From contig NC_046676.1 of NCBI RefSeq assembly GCF_003369915.1, forward strand, positions 16,846,001-16,910,000: a DNA stretch of 64,000 nucleotides, read 5' to 3'. The stretch comes from Drosophila miranda. Lineage: Eukaryota; Arthropoda; Insecta; Diptera; Drosophilidae. A model generated the notes under the pieces. The model was given only the letters and a program-made list of their open reading frames with translations, was not told the origin of the DNA and ran no database searches. Shown here piece by piece: positions 24,916 through 38,619 of the stretch. How positions within the stretch are numbered: position 1 is the first letter of the stretch; every line of letters begins with the position of its first letter. Made by a program: the position numbers and the translations under genes.

Positions 24916-27900
24916 TGTCAGATGCAGTATTTTGCGATTTTTGTTGCAAATTTCTGTGAAAGAACGCATGCAAATAAGAGACATTTATATATGTACCTAC
25001 TAGAGCCCTGCATGAAGGGGAAACAGAATCTATTCGAAGGGAATAGGTATTCTCTTCGTTCGGTCGGTTATAGTCCGGATAATGGACCTGTGAGTGTGAT
25101 TGTATATTAAAGTACCAATCATACTCAAATCACGCTAATAAGCGTAATGTCATATGTGTCTATACAATACATGTCTGCAGTAAGTACAAAACGTAGGAGG
25201 TACAATATTCATTTGAAAAGCGCGGTATTATCGATAACGACATCAGTTCAAAGTGGTTTGTTACGTACGTGATACGTTACGACATCAACGGGTAGTGTTG
25301 CAAAGTGTGTTGAATTATTAACTTAGTCGTGTTGCAAACCACAAATATCTAAGTGGTTGAATTGTATTTTAATAAATGGTTTTAATTTAGCATAAATGCG
25401 TTGTATTCCTAGAAAAACCCAGGAGGAGACCCGCAATAACAACGAACAACTTGGACATTACTACCCATTTAACATTAGCATTTGAGCTTCGCGCCTACAG
25501 AAATGAGGTTGATAACACTACATGTGTTGCGTAAAGCGTAAATTCATACATGTTGCGAAAGACATGTTGCAAAGATGTTGCTGAACAATGCTATCTTATA
25601 TTAAAAAATTTTAAATTAAAATTAATTTAAAAATGTCTTATTGAACATGTATCCATGATATGCACTCGCGAACAGAACCGATATTGCACTGGAATCGTTT
25701 GAACAGGATAAATAAATACCTTCTATTTGGGCTGTCTGCCACTCCCAGGTTTTCGGTGTTTTATACCAGCTTCCAGAGCATTTGGGCCAAGGTTAGCCAC
25801 TGGTGGGCACCTCTGAGTGGGCCCAACAAGACGCCAAACGTGTCTATGTGAGGGACTTGATAGCAGGACAAGATTTCATCCAAGCCCCACAAATCACACG
25901 CAATACGTGACCGTGCTATCGCAGAGCGGGCGGCTCCCATGGAGCTGGACGACGTGACCAGAAGCTGTCGAAGAGCAGGCATACAGAAAGAGCCGCTCTG
26001 CCAGCAAGTCGCTCTCTTAAAGACAGAGAGTCTCTCACAGCCAGTTCGGCTTTATGGGCATGGCTGTAAGTGCAACAAGTCGCAGTCGGCGTCAGCGGTT
26101 GCAGCGCCTATAATTACATGTAGTTTATTTTTAGCTCCACAATCTACGCGAGGCTGCAACAACGGGGCAACTGCAGCCACTCGTGTAGACTGGCAAGCGG
26201 CCAAATGCAGCGCAACGACACAAAAACAGCAATGCATAAAATGGGAAAATGGAGCCAGGTTTTTCATGCTGGCCATACCGGCTGCAGTCGCTTTGCTGCT
26301 GCCGCTTCTGCTGTTGTTGCCATGAGGTGAGCCGTAACAGAGATATTGTTGCTGGCCCGATCTGGCCCGATCCGGTCTCTGCTGGCCAAACGGTTTGTTT
26401 GCTTTCCCGTGTTTACCTTATGCAATGCTCAAGAGTTTTCAATATTTTGTTGCCAGACAAACAAAAACTTGAAGACTCTGCAACTGCAAATTGACAAAGT
26501 TGTAAAATCTACTATTTCACTCTTCATATGCACATATGTACGTACTTTTTATGTACTTAAATAAATATATATAGTAAGTCTAAGTAAATGTGGAGTTGTT
26601 GTGGTATCTTTAATTTTTAGGAACACGTCTTGGAGTGAAGTCAATGAAGACTGAGATACATTCCAGACCGATCCGACAATGCCCACCCGTACCGCCCATA
26701 GAACGTGCAGTTTTTACTAGTTGTTTTATTCCCGTGTACCTCGTCAGGACAAAGCAAAGGATCCGATGTACCTTTTGTATGGATGGATGGATGGATGGGT
26801 TGGGAAATTTATGGGGATCAACTGCGCTTTAACCTACTTTCTGATTCCGTTAGCCTTGGGAGCGAATCCCTGTCACCTCGCTGGGCTTAAGCTTAAGGTA
26901 AACTCCAATTTGCTCTGCCGCACACACACACACACACACACACACAACGGGTATACATATTGCAGGCATCGCTCTTGTATGCAGATGTGTTTCGTGCTCT
27001 CATCCCGTCTGACATATGTATGTATGTATGTTGTTTGAACTGTTTTCGATTTTTTTTTTTGCCGAACGAACGAACGTCTTTTGCCGTAATTTTTGTATTC
27101 CGTCTTCCCACATCCCCATGCAGGCGACATGGCTGCGTTCTTTTTCCTTACTTTGCTGCCGCTCGTCACCCCGTCACCGACTCTCGACTCTCGACTCTCG
27201 ACTTGACTCGTTTCAAAATTGGGTTACAGACCCCAGAAAAGACCCCAAAAACAGAAGAGAGCGCACGCAGGAAAAAATACAGAAACAAAACAGAATGCAA
27301 AAATCCGTTTGACGCCCGTAAGCTCCATGAGTCACAGTTGTTGTTGCACTGATTGCTGATGCTTGAAGTTGCTGGGTGGGGGCGGGTGGCTGGTTGCTGG
27401 TGGCGGGGGAGAACACTATTTTCGTGCTCAAGATTTCGATTTCTCTTTTGCTTAGCAGCTTCCTTGGCTTGGCTCGTGCCTGCCCTGTCTGTCTGATTGT
27501 CGCTGTCTCTGTCTCTGCCTACCTCCGTCTGCTTCGTTGGATTATTTGCGGCGTTACAGTTGTTACGAGCTTTTTTTTTGTTGTTAGGAAGAAGTAATTT
27601 AAGAGCACGCCCCATGCCAAGTCAAAGAGTTTTAAGTTTCGTTTTCGTGAGAGCAGAGACCAGATCAGATCGATCGTATTGCTCCCTCGTTGGCGTCAAG
27701 GTGTGTTTGTATAAGGTGAGGCATTCTGAACGGCGCTCTCCTAACAGTGACCAATTCGAATTAATTTGCGCTTAAGACTTCGATACACTGCACTGCATTC
27801 TTATCTTTCAATTGTAATTTAATTTTCCCTATTCTATTTGCCTGTACATACATACAGCCTGTTCTTAACCGACTGTATTCATTCGAAGAGAGAGAAAGGC

Positions 27901-28360
27901 AAACAAAACGGTCACCTTCTTTTCATGCACCTTGCGTTGATCGTCGTCGTTTAGGCGAGGTAGTCGCGTCTGCGCCAAGCTGCGCTGCGCTCACAACGGT
28001 TCCATCATTCGACGCAGCAAGTTCAAGTGCACCCAGCAGCGTATCAGTTTTCGGCCCCCAGTCGTGTCGTTGTCGAGGGTGGCGCAGAGAGCCTGGCTCA
28101 GATTCAAAAAGTCCGCGCGAGTGAACGATCCACACCCCCAGTCCACTAAAATAGCCAGTGAATACTCGTGAATTTTTTTCCAGTAGCTATTATGCAACAA
28201 AACCCCCAGTGATTAAATCGTAACTGTGTTTTTGTGGCCCCGAGTGAAATCCAATACCAGAGCCAAAACCAAACGACGATCAACGGCACTTTAAAGCCGT
28301 ATTTATACGAAACCTAACCGTAATAGCCGCGTCCCATCCCACACTATCGCTGCGAAAAAC
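24916..28360. other. Intergenic region and 5' UTR/promoter of the CUB/LDLa gene
   Basis: No convincing gene. There is a CA dinucleotide repeat at 26921-26946. The last 400 bases or so before 28361 are less AT-rich and probably include the 5' UTR of the plus-strand gene. Confidence 0.5.
26921..26946. repeat. (CA)n microsatellite
   Basis: Thirteen CA units in a row. Confidence 0.95.
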
Positions 28361-30391
28361 ATGGCGTCTGCTGCTGCTGCGTCGTCCGTCTGCGCCAGCT
28401 GTTGCGCCGGCGCAGGCAGCCATCGGATTCTGCACATTTACAGCGCGTGGGCGTTGATCACGCTGCTGGCCGCCAGCGCTGCCATCGTCCAGAGCGCCGC
28501 GGTCTCCTTTGGTTAGTTGGAAGCGTGTCTGGGAAACGGCTTTAATTTTAATCGGGTCTCTATCTACCTCTATGTACATACATACATATATCTCTTCATC
28601 GCTTCATCTCTCTTTTTCCCCACCTTCTTCATTGTGTGCAAATGTGCGAAGAAATTACTGGCAAAAGGAAGCAAAGCAGCACGAACACAACATTTCTGCA
28701 GCTCAAATTGGCCATTGAGGCTCCTCTCTGAAGTGCCCTTATTTTTTGAGGTGTCGAATCGGGGAAGTCCCCGCACATAGACGCCTTTGGGAGACTTTTA
28801 TTTCAGCGATGAGTTCTCCCGTCCACCGTCCACCGTATCCCGTCTCCCTTCTAATGCGCTGCGAACCACTGTCATTTGTTGTGTGTGTTTTAATTTTGTC
28901 GCCCATTATTTTTTGCCGTTTCTGTCTCGCAAACCGGTTGCCGCCTGGGCCTGGGCCTGGGCCTGGTCCCACTCGATCTCGATCTTAACCGCAATTGACC
29001 GAGCCGTGCACATGGTTTTGTGTATTGTTTTGGCTCAATCTGTTGTTGGTTTGGCTTGGCATTTGGCAGAGCGCCTCCAGCCCTAGCCGTCCGTCTGATA
29101 AGCCTGCAATCTTCCAGTGTTCGATTGGGCCGTGAAGCATGGCTGCCCCTAGGCCGCGATGAGACAGAGAGAGAAATAGGGAAAAAAACACGCGGAAGCA
29201 TTGCGGCATGAAATCAAGAAAAAACAACGAATACAAATACGAGTAATACGGATAAAAGAAAATAAATTTTGTTTGTGAAACTTGAAACAGAAAAACTGAA
29301 AAACAGAAAAACAGAAAACGCAACTCGAACCGCGAGACAAGCTCGAGCGCGACCTCATTGTCATTGAAATACAGTTATGGGATGGAAGAACAAAGACACA
29401 GAATGGCGAGCTACACAGCACTACAAAGCTCGGATCTACAGATCCACAGATCTACAGATCTGCACTGTTGCAACGTTAACCCTGGGACAGTGCTTAAGCG
29501 CGTTCCGTTGAACTCTCCTCTCTGTCTCCCAGCGAGCAGAGATCCAAGAACGGAAACTAGCGAGAAAGTGGGCAGCATTCGAATCGGAATCTTGATCTGC
29601 TAGATGGTGTTTACGCTTGAGATACACTAGATTTTTTGGCAAGCACAATAAACCCCCACCCAGCGACAAGAAGCTTTATTTAAACCTCTATAAACATTCA
29701 TATATACAGATGTATGTACATATGTACATATGTTTTTACATATGACTCGTTTATATACTCACGTATGCAAACTGGTTTCCAGCTTCGTGTAGTTATATGT
29801 AGATGTTTTTGTTGTTGTTGTTTTGAATATCAAATAGAATTAACATATGTTGCCAGCAGCCAGCCATGTGTAGATGTTCTGTTTCCCCCAAGTCAAGTTT
29901 TTCATTTTATTTCAGTTGTTTCGTGCTGTGGTGGCCGAAAGCTCTTTGCTATGCAACTGGATGTCATCTGGGTTCAATTTTGTGGGTTTCCCAATCTACA
30001 ATCTCCAATATCATGGCCCCCCCCCCCCCCCCCCCCCCCCCTCCGACCCCTGGCTTTTCCCATTCAAATTGGAATTCAAAGTTGTTCAGGCAAAAAGAGA
30101 GACATACCCAAAGACAAAGATAAAGATAAAGATGGGCAAACGGCAAATCGGTTAATTAAAATGCAAATTGTACAGAAAAGGTGCCACTTTGAGCCATTTT
30201 ACTTGGTTTTTCTCTACTCTATCCATTCCAATAATTCCCTTGCTTCTTGTTATCCAAGTGGCAAAATGGCTGCTTTGATTTACGTTTGCGGCCATTAGAA
30301 GGCATGTTCGACCGGCTTCTCCACTGAATGCTTGGCCAGCTAAGCAGCACCGGTTGCCGTTAGCTCGACAGTTGTGCTGCATGCAACAGCT

Positions 30392-30424
<33 letters not shown>

Positions 30425-33400
30425 TGGCAGTAGCAACAACAAATGCCAAGTTCTGTGCCTCTAAAGTTTTCTCGATTCTTGTTTGTTGTACAATTTATTT
30501 ATTTGGTCGTTCTTTTGCTGAGCAAACAGACAAATGACAACGACAACGACAACAAAGACAACAACGACAGCGGCAACAGCAACACTAACAAGAGCAACAA
30601 CATGATGACACATTCGCTTGACCTATTAGGAAAATTGGCCAACGGGAAATGTGGCGCACTGTCCGAAGCCAAGACCCGGGTCCAGAAGCGAGCTTGGGCA
30701 GAGAGGTGGGAGGGGCTGTGGTCCGGCGGCAGCGGAGAAAGGTGCGAGGGCAGAGATGAGGCAGCAAAAGAGACAGAGGGACAAGCACTTAACCCTTGCC
30801 ATTCTGACTTTGATAGTTGACCCAATTTTTTCAGCTTTACAAAATACAAAAAAAAAATATATGCCAGACGGAATAAATTTTACCAGAAGAGACGAACGTC
30901 GTATGCCCTATAAAGGCAAATTAGGTGTTCTAGGTATGGGACTGAAACTGAAAGAAATTCTGGCCAACAGAAGTACATCAAAATTGAAGAAAGGATAAGA
31001 TCGAACAGATCGAAGGAGACAAAACATATGGAATGATGGACAATCGTTAACTGGAACTATCCGGAACCTTTACAATCGGAAACCAATTCCAGCTGTTTGA
31101 GTGCTTTCCCTCCTCGATTCTGATGGAAAGTTTTTGATAACCCGGCCTGCCCACCCCCGAGGAAGAAGAGTATTACGAACTGCACTTGTGGAATGAATGT
31201 TTTTGTTTGTTTCTGTTTGTGCGTCGAGTGGCATTCCAATTCCCACTGTGAATGTGTGCGCCGGTGTGTGTCTGTGTGGGCCAGAGTTGTGTAATTTTTA
31301 ACAACAACTTTTTTCGAGTGTCTCTCCATCGTCCGCCCACTGCACTGCACTGCACTGCACTGCAGAGCCCTCTTCCCGTCCCGTTTTTTTGCCTTCTGTA
31401 GCCAGCCAGGCGTAATTATGATGAGTGAGCGGAGGATCCAGCATCCAGCATCCAGCATCCAGCATCCATCCAGCATGCAACACGCGTCCGCATCGCGTGG
31501 CAGCCACAGAATTTATTATGCCCAGTTGCCACTCGACAAAAAAACACAGCCTCAAACGCTTGACAATCTCTGCACGAGCAAGTCGCAGTTTGCTCTCGGC
31601 CAAGTTCCCTTTTTTGTGTCTAAATCTGGATCTGAATCCGAATCCGAATCTAAACAACAACTGGAAACTGGCCCACTCCAGAGCCACGTACATACATATA
31701 TGAGTACATCAACTTACTACGCATTTGAATGCGCCCTTTTCAAATGGAAGTGGCTGCTGCTTGACCTACACACAAATAATCGCCAGCACATTGCTACCCA
31801 TACCCACTGGCCAAAGATACACAACTGGCAGCAGATACAATGTATCTTTTTGGGCGTACAACCATTTTCTGTAAATTGTTTTCCATACGAGTACGAGTGC
31901 GAGTATCTGTATCTGTATCTCCATCGTCTCTTACCTGACCTTGCCCAAAACGTAGTGCCGAGCTTTTTGCCTTGTTGGCTCTAACTCTGGGCATGGCTTG
32001 GCCAAGTTCAAAGATACTTATCAGCCGGTGCTCTGACTCTGACTTTCCCTAGAAAAGCATTCATAGTATTCATTCATTCATTCATTCGGCTTTCTGCTTT
32101 CCCAAAAAACTATTCGGTTCTGCTCTGAAAACGTGGACAAATTATTAACGGCATATTTTGTGGAAAATCTGAGTGAAACCTATAGTTTATGTCCCTTTCC
32201 TCGCTTGCTGCTTGGCTGTAAACGGATATCTGTATAAACAGTGCTCCCCGAATGCCCAATCCATTCACCAGTTCCATTCCACATTAACCCTAATGCTTCG
32301 CTTCTGCCCATCTGTGGCCGGCAGCAACCCAAGCACGGAACCAGCAACATTAATTTAACTTGTAAACTCATCCACATACTCGTGCACTAGATATATGGGT
32401 TGTGCGAGTGCGTGTGCTTTTAACCCAATTAGCAGGGGCGCTCAGTGGCATTAGATTGAATTTTACAGCTCTCTGTTAGTCGTCAAACAAACATTAATCA
32501 TTACTTAACTGTATGCTATGCCAGACTTGTTGTTCGTTCTGCGCTGTTAATGGCATCTGGGCTCTACAACAATTGCGTCTAATTGTGCGGCCATAGCTGA
32601 GTGCCACAAAGCGTTTGCCTTTGCCTCTGAATGATGGATGGAATGATGAGAATAGCTAACTAAAAGGTGATCGATGTAGGAAAGATCAAAGTACTATCAA
32701 AAAGATACACCTATTCAATGGATCTTTGCTTTTCATTCCATTGTCGAGTGCTGTTACAATTTCTCCCATACAAGAACGAAGCAATTTCCCTATTAAATAC
32801 GTGTACATACCTATGTGTGCCTACATTCCTGATCAGCATCTGTTGATATCTGCGGAATGACTCCCCCCCAAGCACTTGTCAATCTTTAGCGCAACAATTA
32901 GCCTGTAGAACTGTGCAAATACTATAATTAACGACACGCTGATGACAGTTTGGAGTGCTTTTTCGGGTTTCTCGCTCAAAGGCTGATTGAAAGCCCCGCA
33001 CGTGCAGGGCAGGGCCACCACTTGACTATTAATGTCAAGTTCGGAATGGGAATTAGCTGGGAAATTGCACACTCAGACACCGGCGGGCGGTGGGCCGGTG
33101 GGCCGGTGGATGCAGCAATTTCCACGGGCAGACGCAGATACTTGCACTCGTACTCGAGCTCCCTGCCAATGGTTTTAAATGGTTCGCAATACTCGAATGC
33201 CGGGCGGCAGTGTGTGGCGCAATTGCCCGGCAACGAGGCGAGTCAACAGTAAACAATAAGGCTGTTGCAGCAACAGCAAAAGCAGTAATAATATAATAAT
33301 AACGAATGTGGTGCAGTCAGTGACCCAGAATATGTACACATATGTATGTATGCATACATACAGAGATGTCTGTATTCAGAGTAGTTTTCCTACACGAATC

Positions 33401-36400
33401 GAGAGATATTTCGCGTTTATCACAAGCCCCAACCATATCCACTATCCACTGTATTTCTGTATTATTAATTGTGGTATTTAGTATGCGTAGAGTGTGTGTG
33501 TGTATCTGTGTGAATCTTTAACCTTTGTGTCGCAAAGTTCGAATACGAGTGCAAAATAATTGAACAGGGGAGGCGAACACTATGCTCCGTGCCTGCCCTG
33601 GGCCTCCAGTAGGTAGGCAAGGCAGTTATTCAATTAGTGCACGAGTGGAATCCATTCAAATTAATTGAATTTTAGTTTCGTCAAACAGAAACATGTTCGT
33701 ACGTGAATGAGAGCATGATAAACACATCTTTCACCACAATTCATTTTCATTTCTATTTTCAATTCACACAAAATTTCTATTTTCGGACTTGTCACATGGA
33801 GTGGAGTTTTTATTTGATTTATTTTGGTTTTATTTGGGTTTTATTTTGGCCAACCTGCGAGTTATTTATTGATTTTCGGCAGCTCGCGGATGATGTCTGC
33901 ATTCGAAGCGGTTTTTTTTCGCTTTCGTTATGCTGTTGCATGCAAATGAAAACAGTTTGTGGGCCCGACAGTCCCCCTCCATTCCATTCCATTCCATTCC
34001 GACCCTGCATATGTATGCACCATCCATCCATACATACATACATATATCGTGATATATGCTCTAGGAATTAACAGTCTGTTGCAAATTCGCGCTCAAGGCG
34101 TCTCTTCTATTTACCAAACAAAAGAGACTCATCCCACGCCTCTCTCCCTCTTCGTTTCAGGGGATCTGCTATCGCATCCGACATTCAAGCCGCTGTGCAG
34201 CGCCCAGCAGGAGCACTTCATCGAGAGCGATGGCAAGGAGTCCAGCCTCATCATCGAACTGAAGCCGGGCTCCTATGGCGCCGAGCACCCCTCCTGCTCC
34301 CGCATACTGAGTGCCCCGCCCAACTACGGCTTCATAGTGCGCCTCATTCTGCCCAAGCTACGGCACACTCAGCCGGACGGCGTCGCCCCATCGTCGAGCA
34401 TCATGCCCGCGGCCAGCAGCACAGCCAAGCCACGGCGGACACCCAAGACAGGTGGCCTGACGGAAATGTCCGCGTCCACGCCGACCGCGGACCGCCTCAA
34501 CACAACGAAGGCCATGACGACACCCCGGGTGGGACGTACCTGTCCCCTGAACATCGTAAGTAAACGCACCCGAGTCCCAACCCCAGCCATCACCCATCAC
34601 CCATCCACCATTCAGAGGTGATTAGTGCGCGATTGCCATTTTCTGCACCTTCCGCTTTGACTATTCGATGTTCTCTCGCTGATCTCGTTGCCCTGTCTCT
34701 TCCACTTGGGTGCGCATGCGCCGCCAGGGCCATCAGTGGTTAAGTGTGAGAATCATCAAAATCATTCCTCTCTCTTTCGCGACGACATTGAACTCTAGAA
34801 GAATTCGTTTTGAAGGGCTCTCTTAATGGACAGTCTTAGACCAATTCAAATTTATTCCACGAAACCTTCAAATGTGCTCCCAAATGATTACCAATTCTTG
34901 ATGCCTTTAACGTACAGGGAGTATCTCTTTCCACTCGGCATGTGCATCGACAGCGAATGACATAATAAATCGGAATTTCAAATGATTTCATCGGAATGAT
35001 GTTTTGACTTATTCCATGAAACATAAAAGTGGATTTCCAAGCGATTACCAATCCCAATCGCCATTGTCAAATAGATTAAGTTGTTGATATCATTAAATAT
35101 TGAATACATATGGAACAACTACTGTACTGGGAAACCTCCCATTGATTTTGTTACTTTTTTGTGGCTTTCCGATGGGACAGCTTGACATCCATCTGAAATT
35201 GTCTCCAATTACTGGCAGCCTCTCACGCGAGGCAAGCTACGAGTAAAACCACTTGCTGGAACGAACAGTAATTCGTCGACAAATCGTTGAGATCGTCAAG
35301 GTGTTGTCGATTATGACTTATGGGACTTTCCATTAAAGTCTGTCACCCTTTGGTCTTGGCCCGTGTTCAGCCAGTGGGAAATGTTTCACTTTCTGCAAAG
35401 CCAAAAGTTGAAACAGAATCTGAAACAGAACCAGCACCAGCACCAGAGACAGAGACATACCCAGGCCAGAGTTGGGGATCTCACCCACATGAGCTGTATT
35501 TGCATAAGCGCGCCAATTTCAACCATTTTGTCAGGGCTTTTTCGTATTTGAAACACGTTTGTCTCATTTGGCCAGAGCGGAGCCCGGCAGAAACACTTTC
35601 AGACCCCTAGCCATAAATCCGCCGACTCCAACTGCCTGGCTGGCTGACTGACTGACTGACAAGCCTGGCCATAAAAACAAACTATGCTGTGCTGCCAACT
35701 GCTGGGCTGTGGTGGGGCTGGGGGTGTGTCGATTTTGCATTTCCAGTAGAGATATCTTCTTTGTTCTGTCAGAGTCGCCCCCTCCCCAAAGTGCAAATGA
35801 TGATGCGTCGCATAACTGCGGCACTATCTTTCCAATGAACAGGCTAGAAAATCGAGTGCATGCCCAAGTCTATAGTAGACATTTCTTCGGAACAGGTTTA
35901 ATTGCTGTTTACTGCAATTGCCAAGCTGTTTCACAGTTATTGAACCTGCCAGAAGCCAGAAAGCCAGCCCAGTCGTAGCTTCCACATCTCTTTGTTTGCG
36001 GCATTCCCTGCGGCATTCGTATCACTCCGATTCGATTGTTGGCTCTGCACGTGACGCCACTGCGGAGACACGGAGACACGGACACAGCGCCACCGCCAGA
36101 AGCAGATATCATATAAATGGATGTATTTTTATACGATTCAGACGATTCTCAGGCATTTCGTAGATCTCGTATATACAAACATAGATGTATGTGTATGTAT
36201 CTGGCGGAGGTTTAACAGCTTTTTGTTTTGTATTTTTCCAGCGCAAATATTTAATTTTGCATTATGTGTGTAAGCGCGTGTGTGCCTGCCTCCGAGGGGG
36301 AATCGCAGTTTAGATCGATCGCATCGCGGATCGTTTTGCGGGATTTAACAATTCCTATCACGTCAGCTTCTGGGGACGGTGTCCGTGTGGGCGGGGATCG

Positions 36401-37899
36401 TGTAAACTGTTAGTTCGCACGTTCGCGGCAAATATTCGGTACGCCATTAGGAGATACTCATGCGCATTTGGGCCACGCTTTTAGCCAGATCGCAATAATT
36501 GGATAATTCTATTTGCCTCCACAGTTCAGCTCGCTGGATCCCCACACGGCCCAGTGGCGCGTCGACCCCTGCCAGCTGGAGGACACCGCCTCGGAGATGG
36601 AGGATCCCGTGCGCCTCTTTCACGGCCGGGTGAGGATCGTGTGGGAGCACGGCCTGCACGCGCTGCGGTCGAAGCTGATGGTCACAGTGCTGGGCAAGGG
36701 AGAGCAGTGCAAGGATGCCAGCAAGCATCAGTGCCTGAGGATCGGGTGAGTTTTTGGACAAAGAGAAGACTCTTCAGCCCGATCAAAGTGTAGCAACTTT
36801 TGGGCATGTATCCTTTCCAGGGACGAGCCCATCCTGTGCATCTCCAAGGAGCTGGCCTGTGACGGCATCCGCCACTGTCCCTACAGCAACGAGTACGACA
36901 GCGATGAGGACTACGAGATGTGCCTCAAGCAGCGCCGACCTGGTGCCGGCAATCTGCCCGCGGGCCTGGAGTCGGACCTTTTCGAGCAGTTCGCCCTGGA
37001 AGTGTTCCGCAATCTGTTTGCCTACGACGCCCCAATGGCGCCCGAGGATCTGCCCCTCAACGGATCTGTAGGCCTGGACAACTCAACGGCAACCACATCC
37101 ACGACAACGCTGAGAAAAGTCCACACCAAAGATATGAAGAAGCCGGGAGGCGATGGCTCCCCCAACTCCATAGGCCCCAACGTTGTGGAGGGGCAGGGAA
37201 AGTCCGAAAACGATACAACGGAGTTGGGCGCGGGTGCGGGTGGGGGAACAGGAGCCGGCAGTGGCTTCACCCGCCGCAACTCGACTCGAACTGGCCTCCA
37301 CTCGGACCTTTCCAAATACGGGCCCTGGGGATACCTGATGCTCGGCATGCTCCTCTGCGGCGGTGCCCTGCTCATCTGCGGCCTCTGGGGTACGTTCAAT
37401 TGCACCATTTTCTAGTCCAAGTAAGACACAGTCCGTTCTCCGCTCCCCATTTTCCATCCATTCAGCCTGTGTCATTAGGAACTGCACCACACCTCTCATA
37501 TTCCACTCTTTTGCGATCCCCCACACTGAATCCATCCTTTCTTTTGCAGCCTCCGCATCTCAGCACGCGGTCAACAATGAGAGGGAGGCGGCGCTGGCCG
37601 CTGCCAACGGCGGAGGTGGAGGCGGTGGCCTGGATCAGCTGAACGCCGCATCGCCACCCAACTACGAGGAGCTCGACCCGCCGCCGGCCTACTCGGTGCT
37701 CTTTCCCAACCAGAAGGCTGCCAGCAGCACTACGCTAGACCTGGATGCGGGAGCGGCTAGCACCAGCCACACAACAACAACAACAACCACAACAGCAGCA
37801 GCAGCAGTGGCATCGGCGACGACTGCTCTAACTGGTGCATCACCAGGCGATCCCCAGCAGCAGCAGCAGCAACAGCAGGAGGAACAGCCAACGAACTAG
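28361..37899 (+). CDS. Single-pass membrane protein with CUB-like and LDLa domains and PPxY tail
   Basis: Exons are 28361-28511, 34161-34555, 36525-36745, 36821-37389 and 37550-37899, phases consistent, 561 aa. A hydrophobic leader (about residues 27-48) acts as signal peptide. The ectodomain has two Cys-bearing beta-rich segments split by a Ser/Thr/Pro linker, resembling a CUB domain, then an LDL-receptor class A module (Cys-rich, ACDGIRHCP then an acidic DSDED before the last Cys). A Thr/Gly-rich stalk leads to one membrane span (YLMLGMLLCGGALLICGLW). The cytoplasmic tail carries PPNY and PPAY, motifs bound by WW-domain proteins such as Nedd4-type ligases, then Thr, Ala and Gln runs. Flies have such a receptor, lost and found (loaf), involved in photoreceptor axon targeting. 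I suspect this orthology but cannot confirm it. It is otherwise a cell-surface receptor or adhesion protein. Confidence 0.87.
30017..30041. repeat. Homopolymer run of 25 C
   Basis: An uninterrupted C run on the plus strand, unusual for fly DNA and a likely site of length variation or sequencing error. Confidence 0.9.
31435..31476. repeat. Heptamer tandem repeat (CAGCATC)
   Basis: About four perfect copies plus a diverged one, inside the intron. Confidence 0.85.
34556..36524 (+). other. Second intron of the CUB/LDLa gene (2.0 kb)
   Basis: Donor GTAAGT, acceptor CCACAG. No other feature is recognised. Confidence 0.75.
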
Positions 37900-38247
37900 A
37901 TCGTAAGCCTGACAAGAAGGTGTCGCACCTGGAATAACCATAGATTAGGTACCCAACATCTCTCTGACTGACTCTGATGCAATTAGCTTAAAACCAATTT
38001 AGTGATAGATCTAAGTGTAACCTCGATGTTGAATGTTTGACTATGCTAACCACTCCAACCGTCCTGCATCCGAACCGCGTCTGTCCCAGGCCCCAAAGGC
38101 AGTTGACAGACCCATTAGAATCAAAGACCAATAATCGAAGACATATGTATGTAATTGTAAAGCTGCCGCAGCAGCAGCCACTGACGAATCGCTTGACTTT
38201 TGTATTTCTGTTAATTTAAAATTTAATGTGATATAAATTTAAAACTC

Positions 38248-38253
38248 AATAAA
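38248..38253 (+). promoter_or_regulatory. Candidate polyadenylation signal of the CUB/LDLa gene
   Basis: AATAAA about 350 bases past the stop codon at 37899. It faces the opposite-strand signal at 38317-38322. Confidence 0.6.
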
Positions 38254-38316
38254 GAAAGAAATGTGTTTAAGTAGTTTTACGGTCCAAAAAAAGGGTACGG
38301 CACGGTATTGCATTGT

Positions 38317-38322
38317 TTTATT
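38317..38322 (-). promoter_or_regulatory. Candidate polyadenylation signal of the prolyl 4-hydroxylase gene
   Basis: Minus-strand AATAAA about 300 bases past the stop codon at 38620. If both facing signals are used, the two transcripts end within about 60 bases of each other. Confidence 0.5.
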
Positions 38323-38619
38323 GGACTTTCCATCAGGTTATATTTCTGGATATTTTCCTGTGACATTTGAAGGGAGATTTCTTCCGATAAATATGGGTTC
38401 TATAAGAATTGTATGATATAGTTAGTAGTATTGCTATAACATAAATGAGCGAACAGAATGAGTTGATATGAGTTACACATCGGACAAACAGCAATATTTG
38501 TATATATATGTATATATCTATCAGCAAAATCAGCATAGATCGGCTAATAGCCTATTTGGGGTTCACACATGGCCATCGGAACATTTGCTCGGCACTGTAA
38601 ATCCATTTTGTGGCAGCTG

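Larger units (their letters stand above)
28512..34160 (+). other. 5.6 kb first intron of the CUB/LDLa gene
   Basis: Donor GTTAGT, acceptor TTTCAG. It holds a run of 25 C residues (30017-30041), a GGCCTG repeat near 28944-28966 and a CAGCATC repeat near 31435-31467. No nested gene is supported. Confidence 0.65.
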
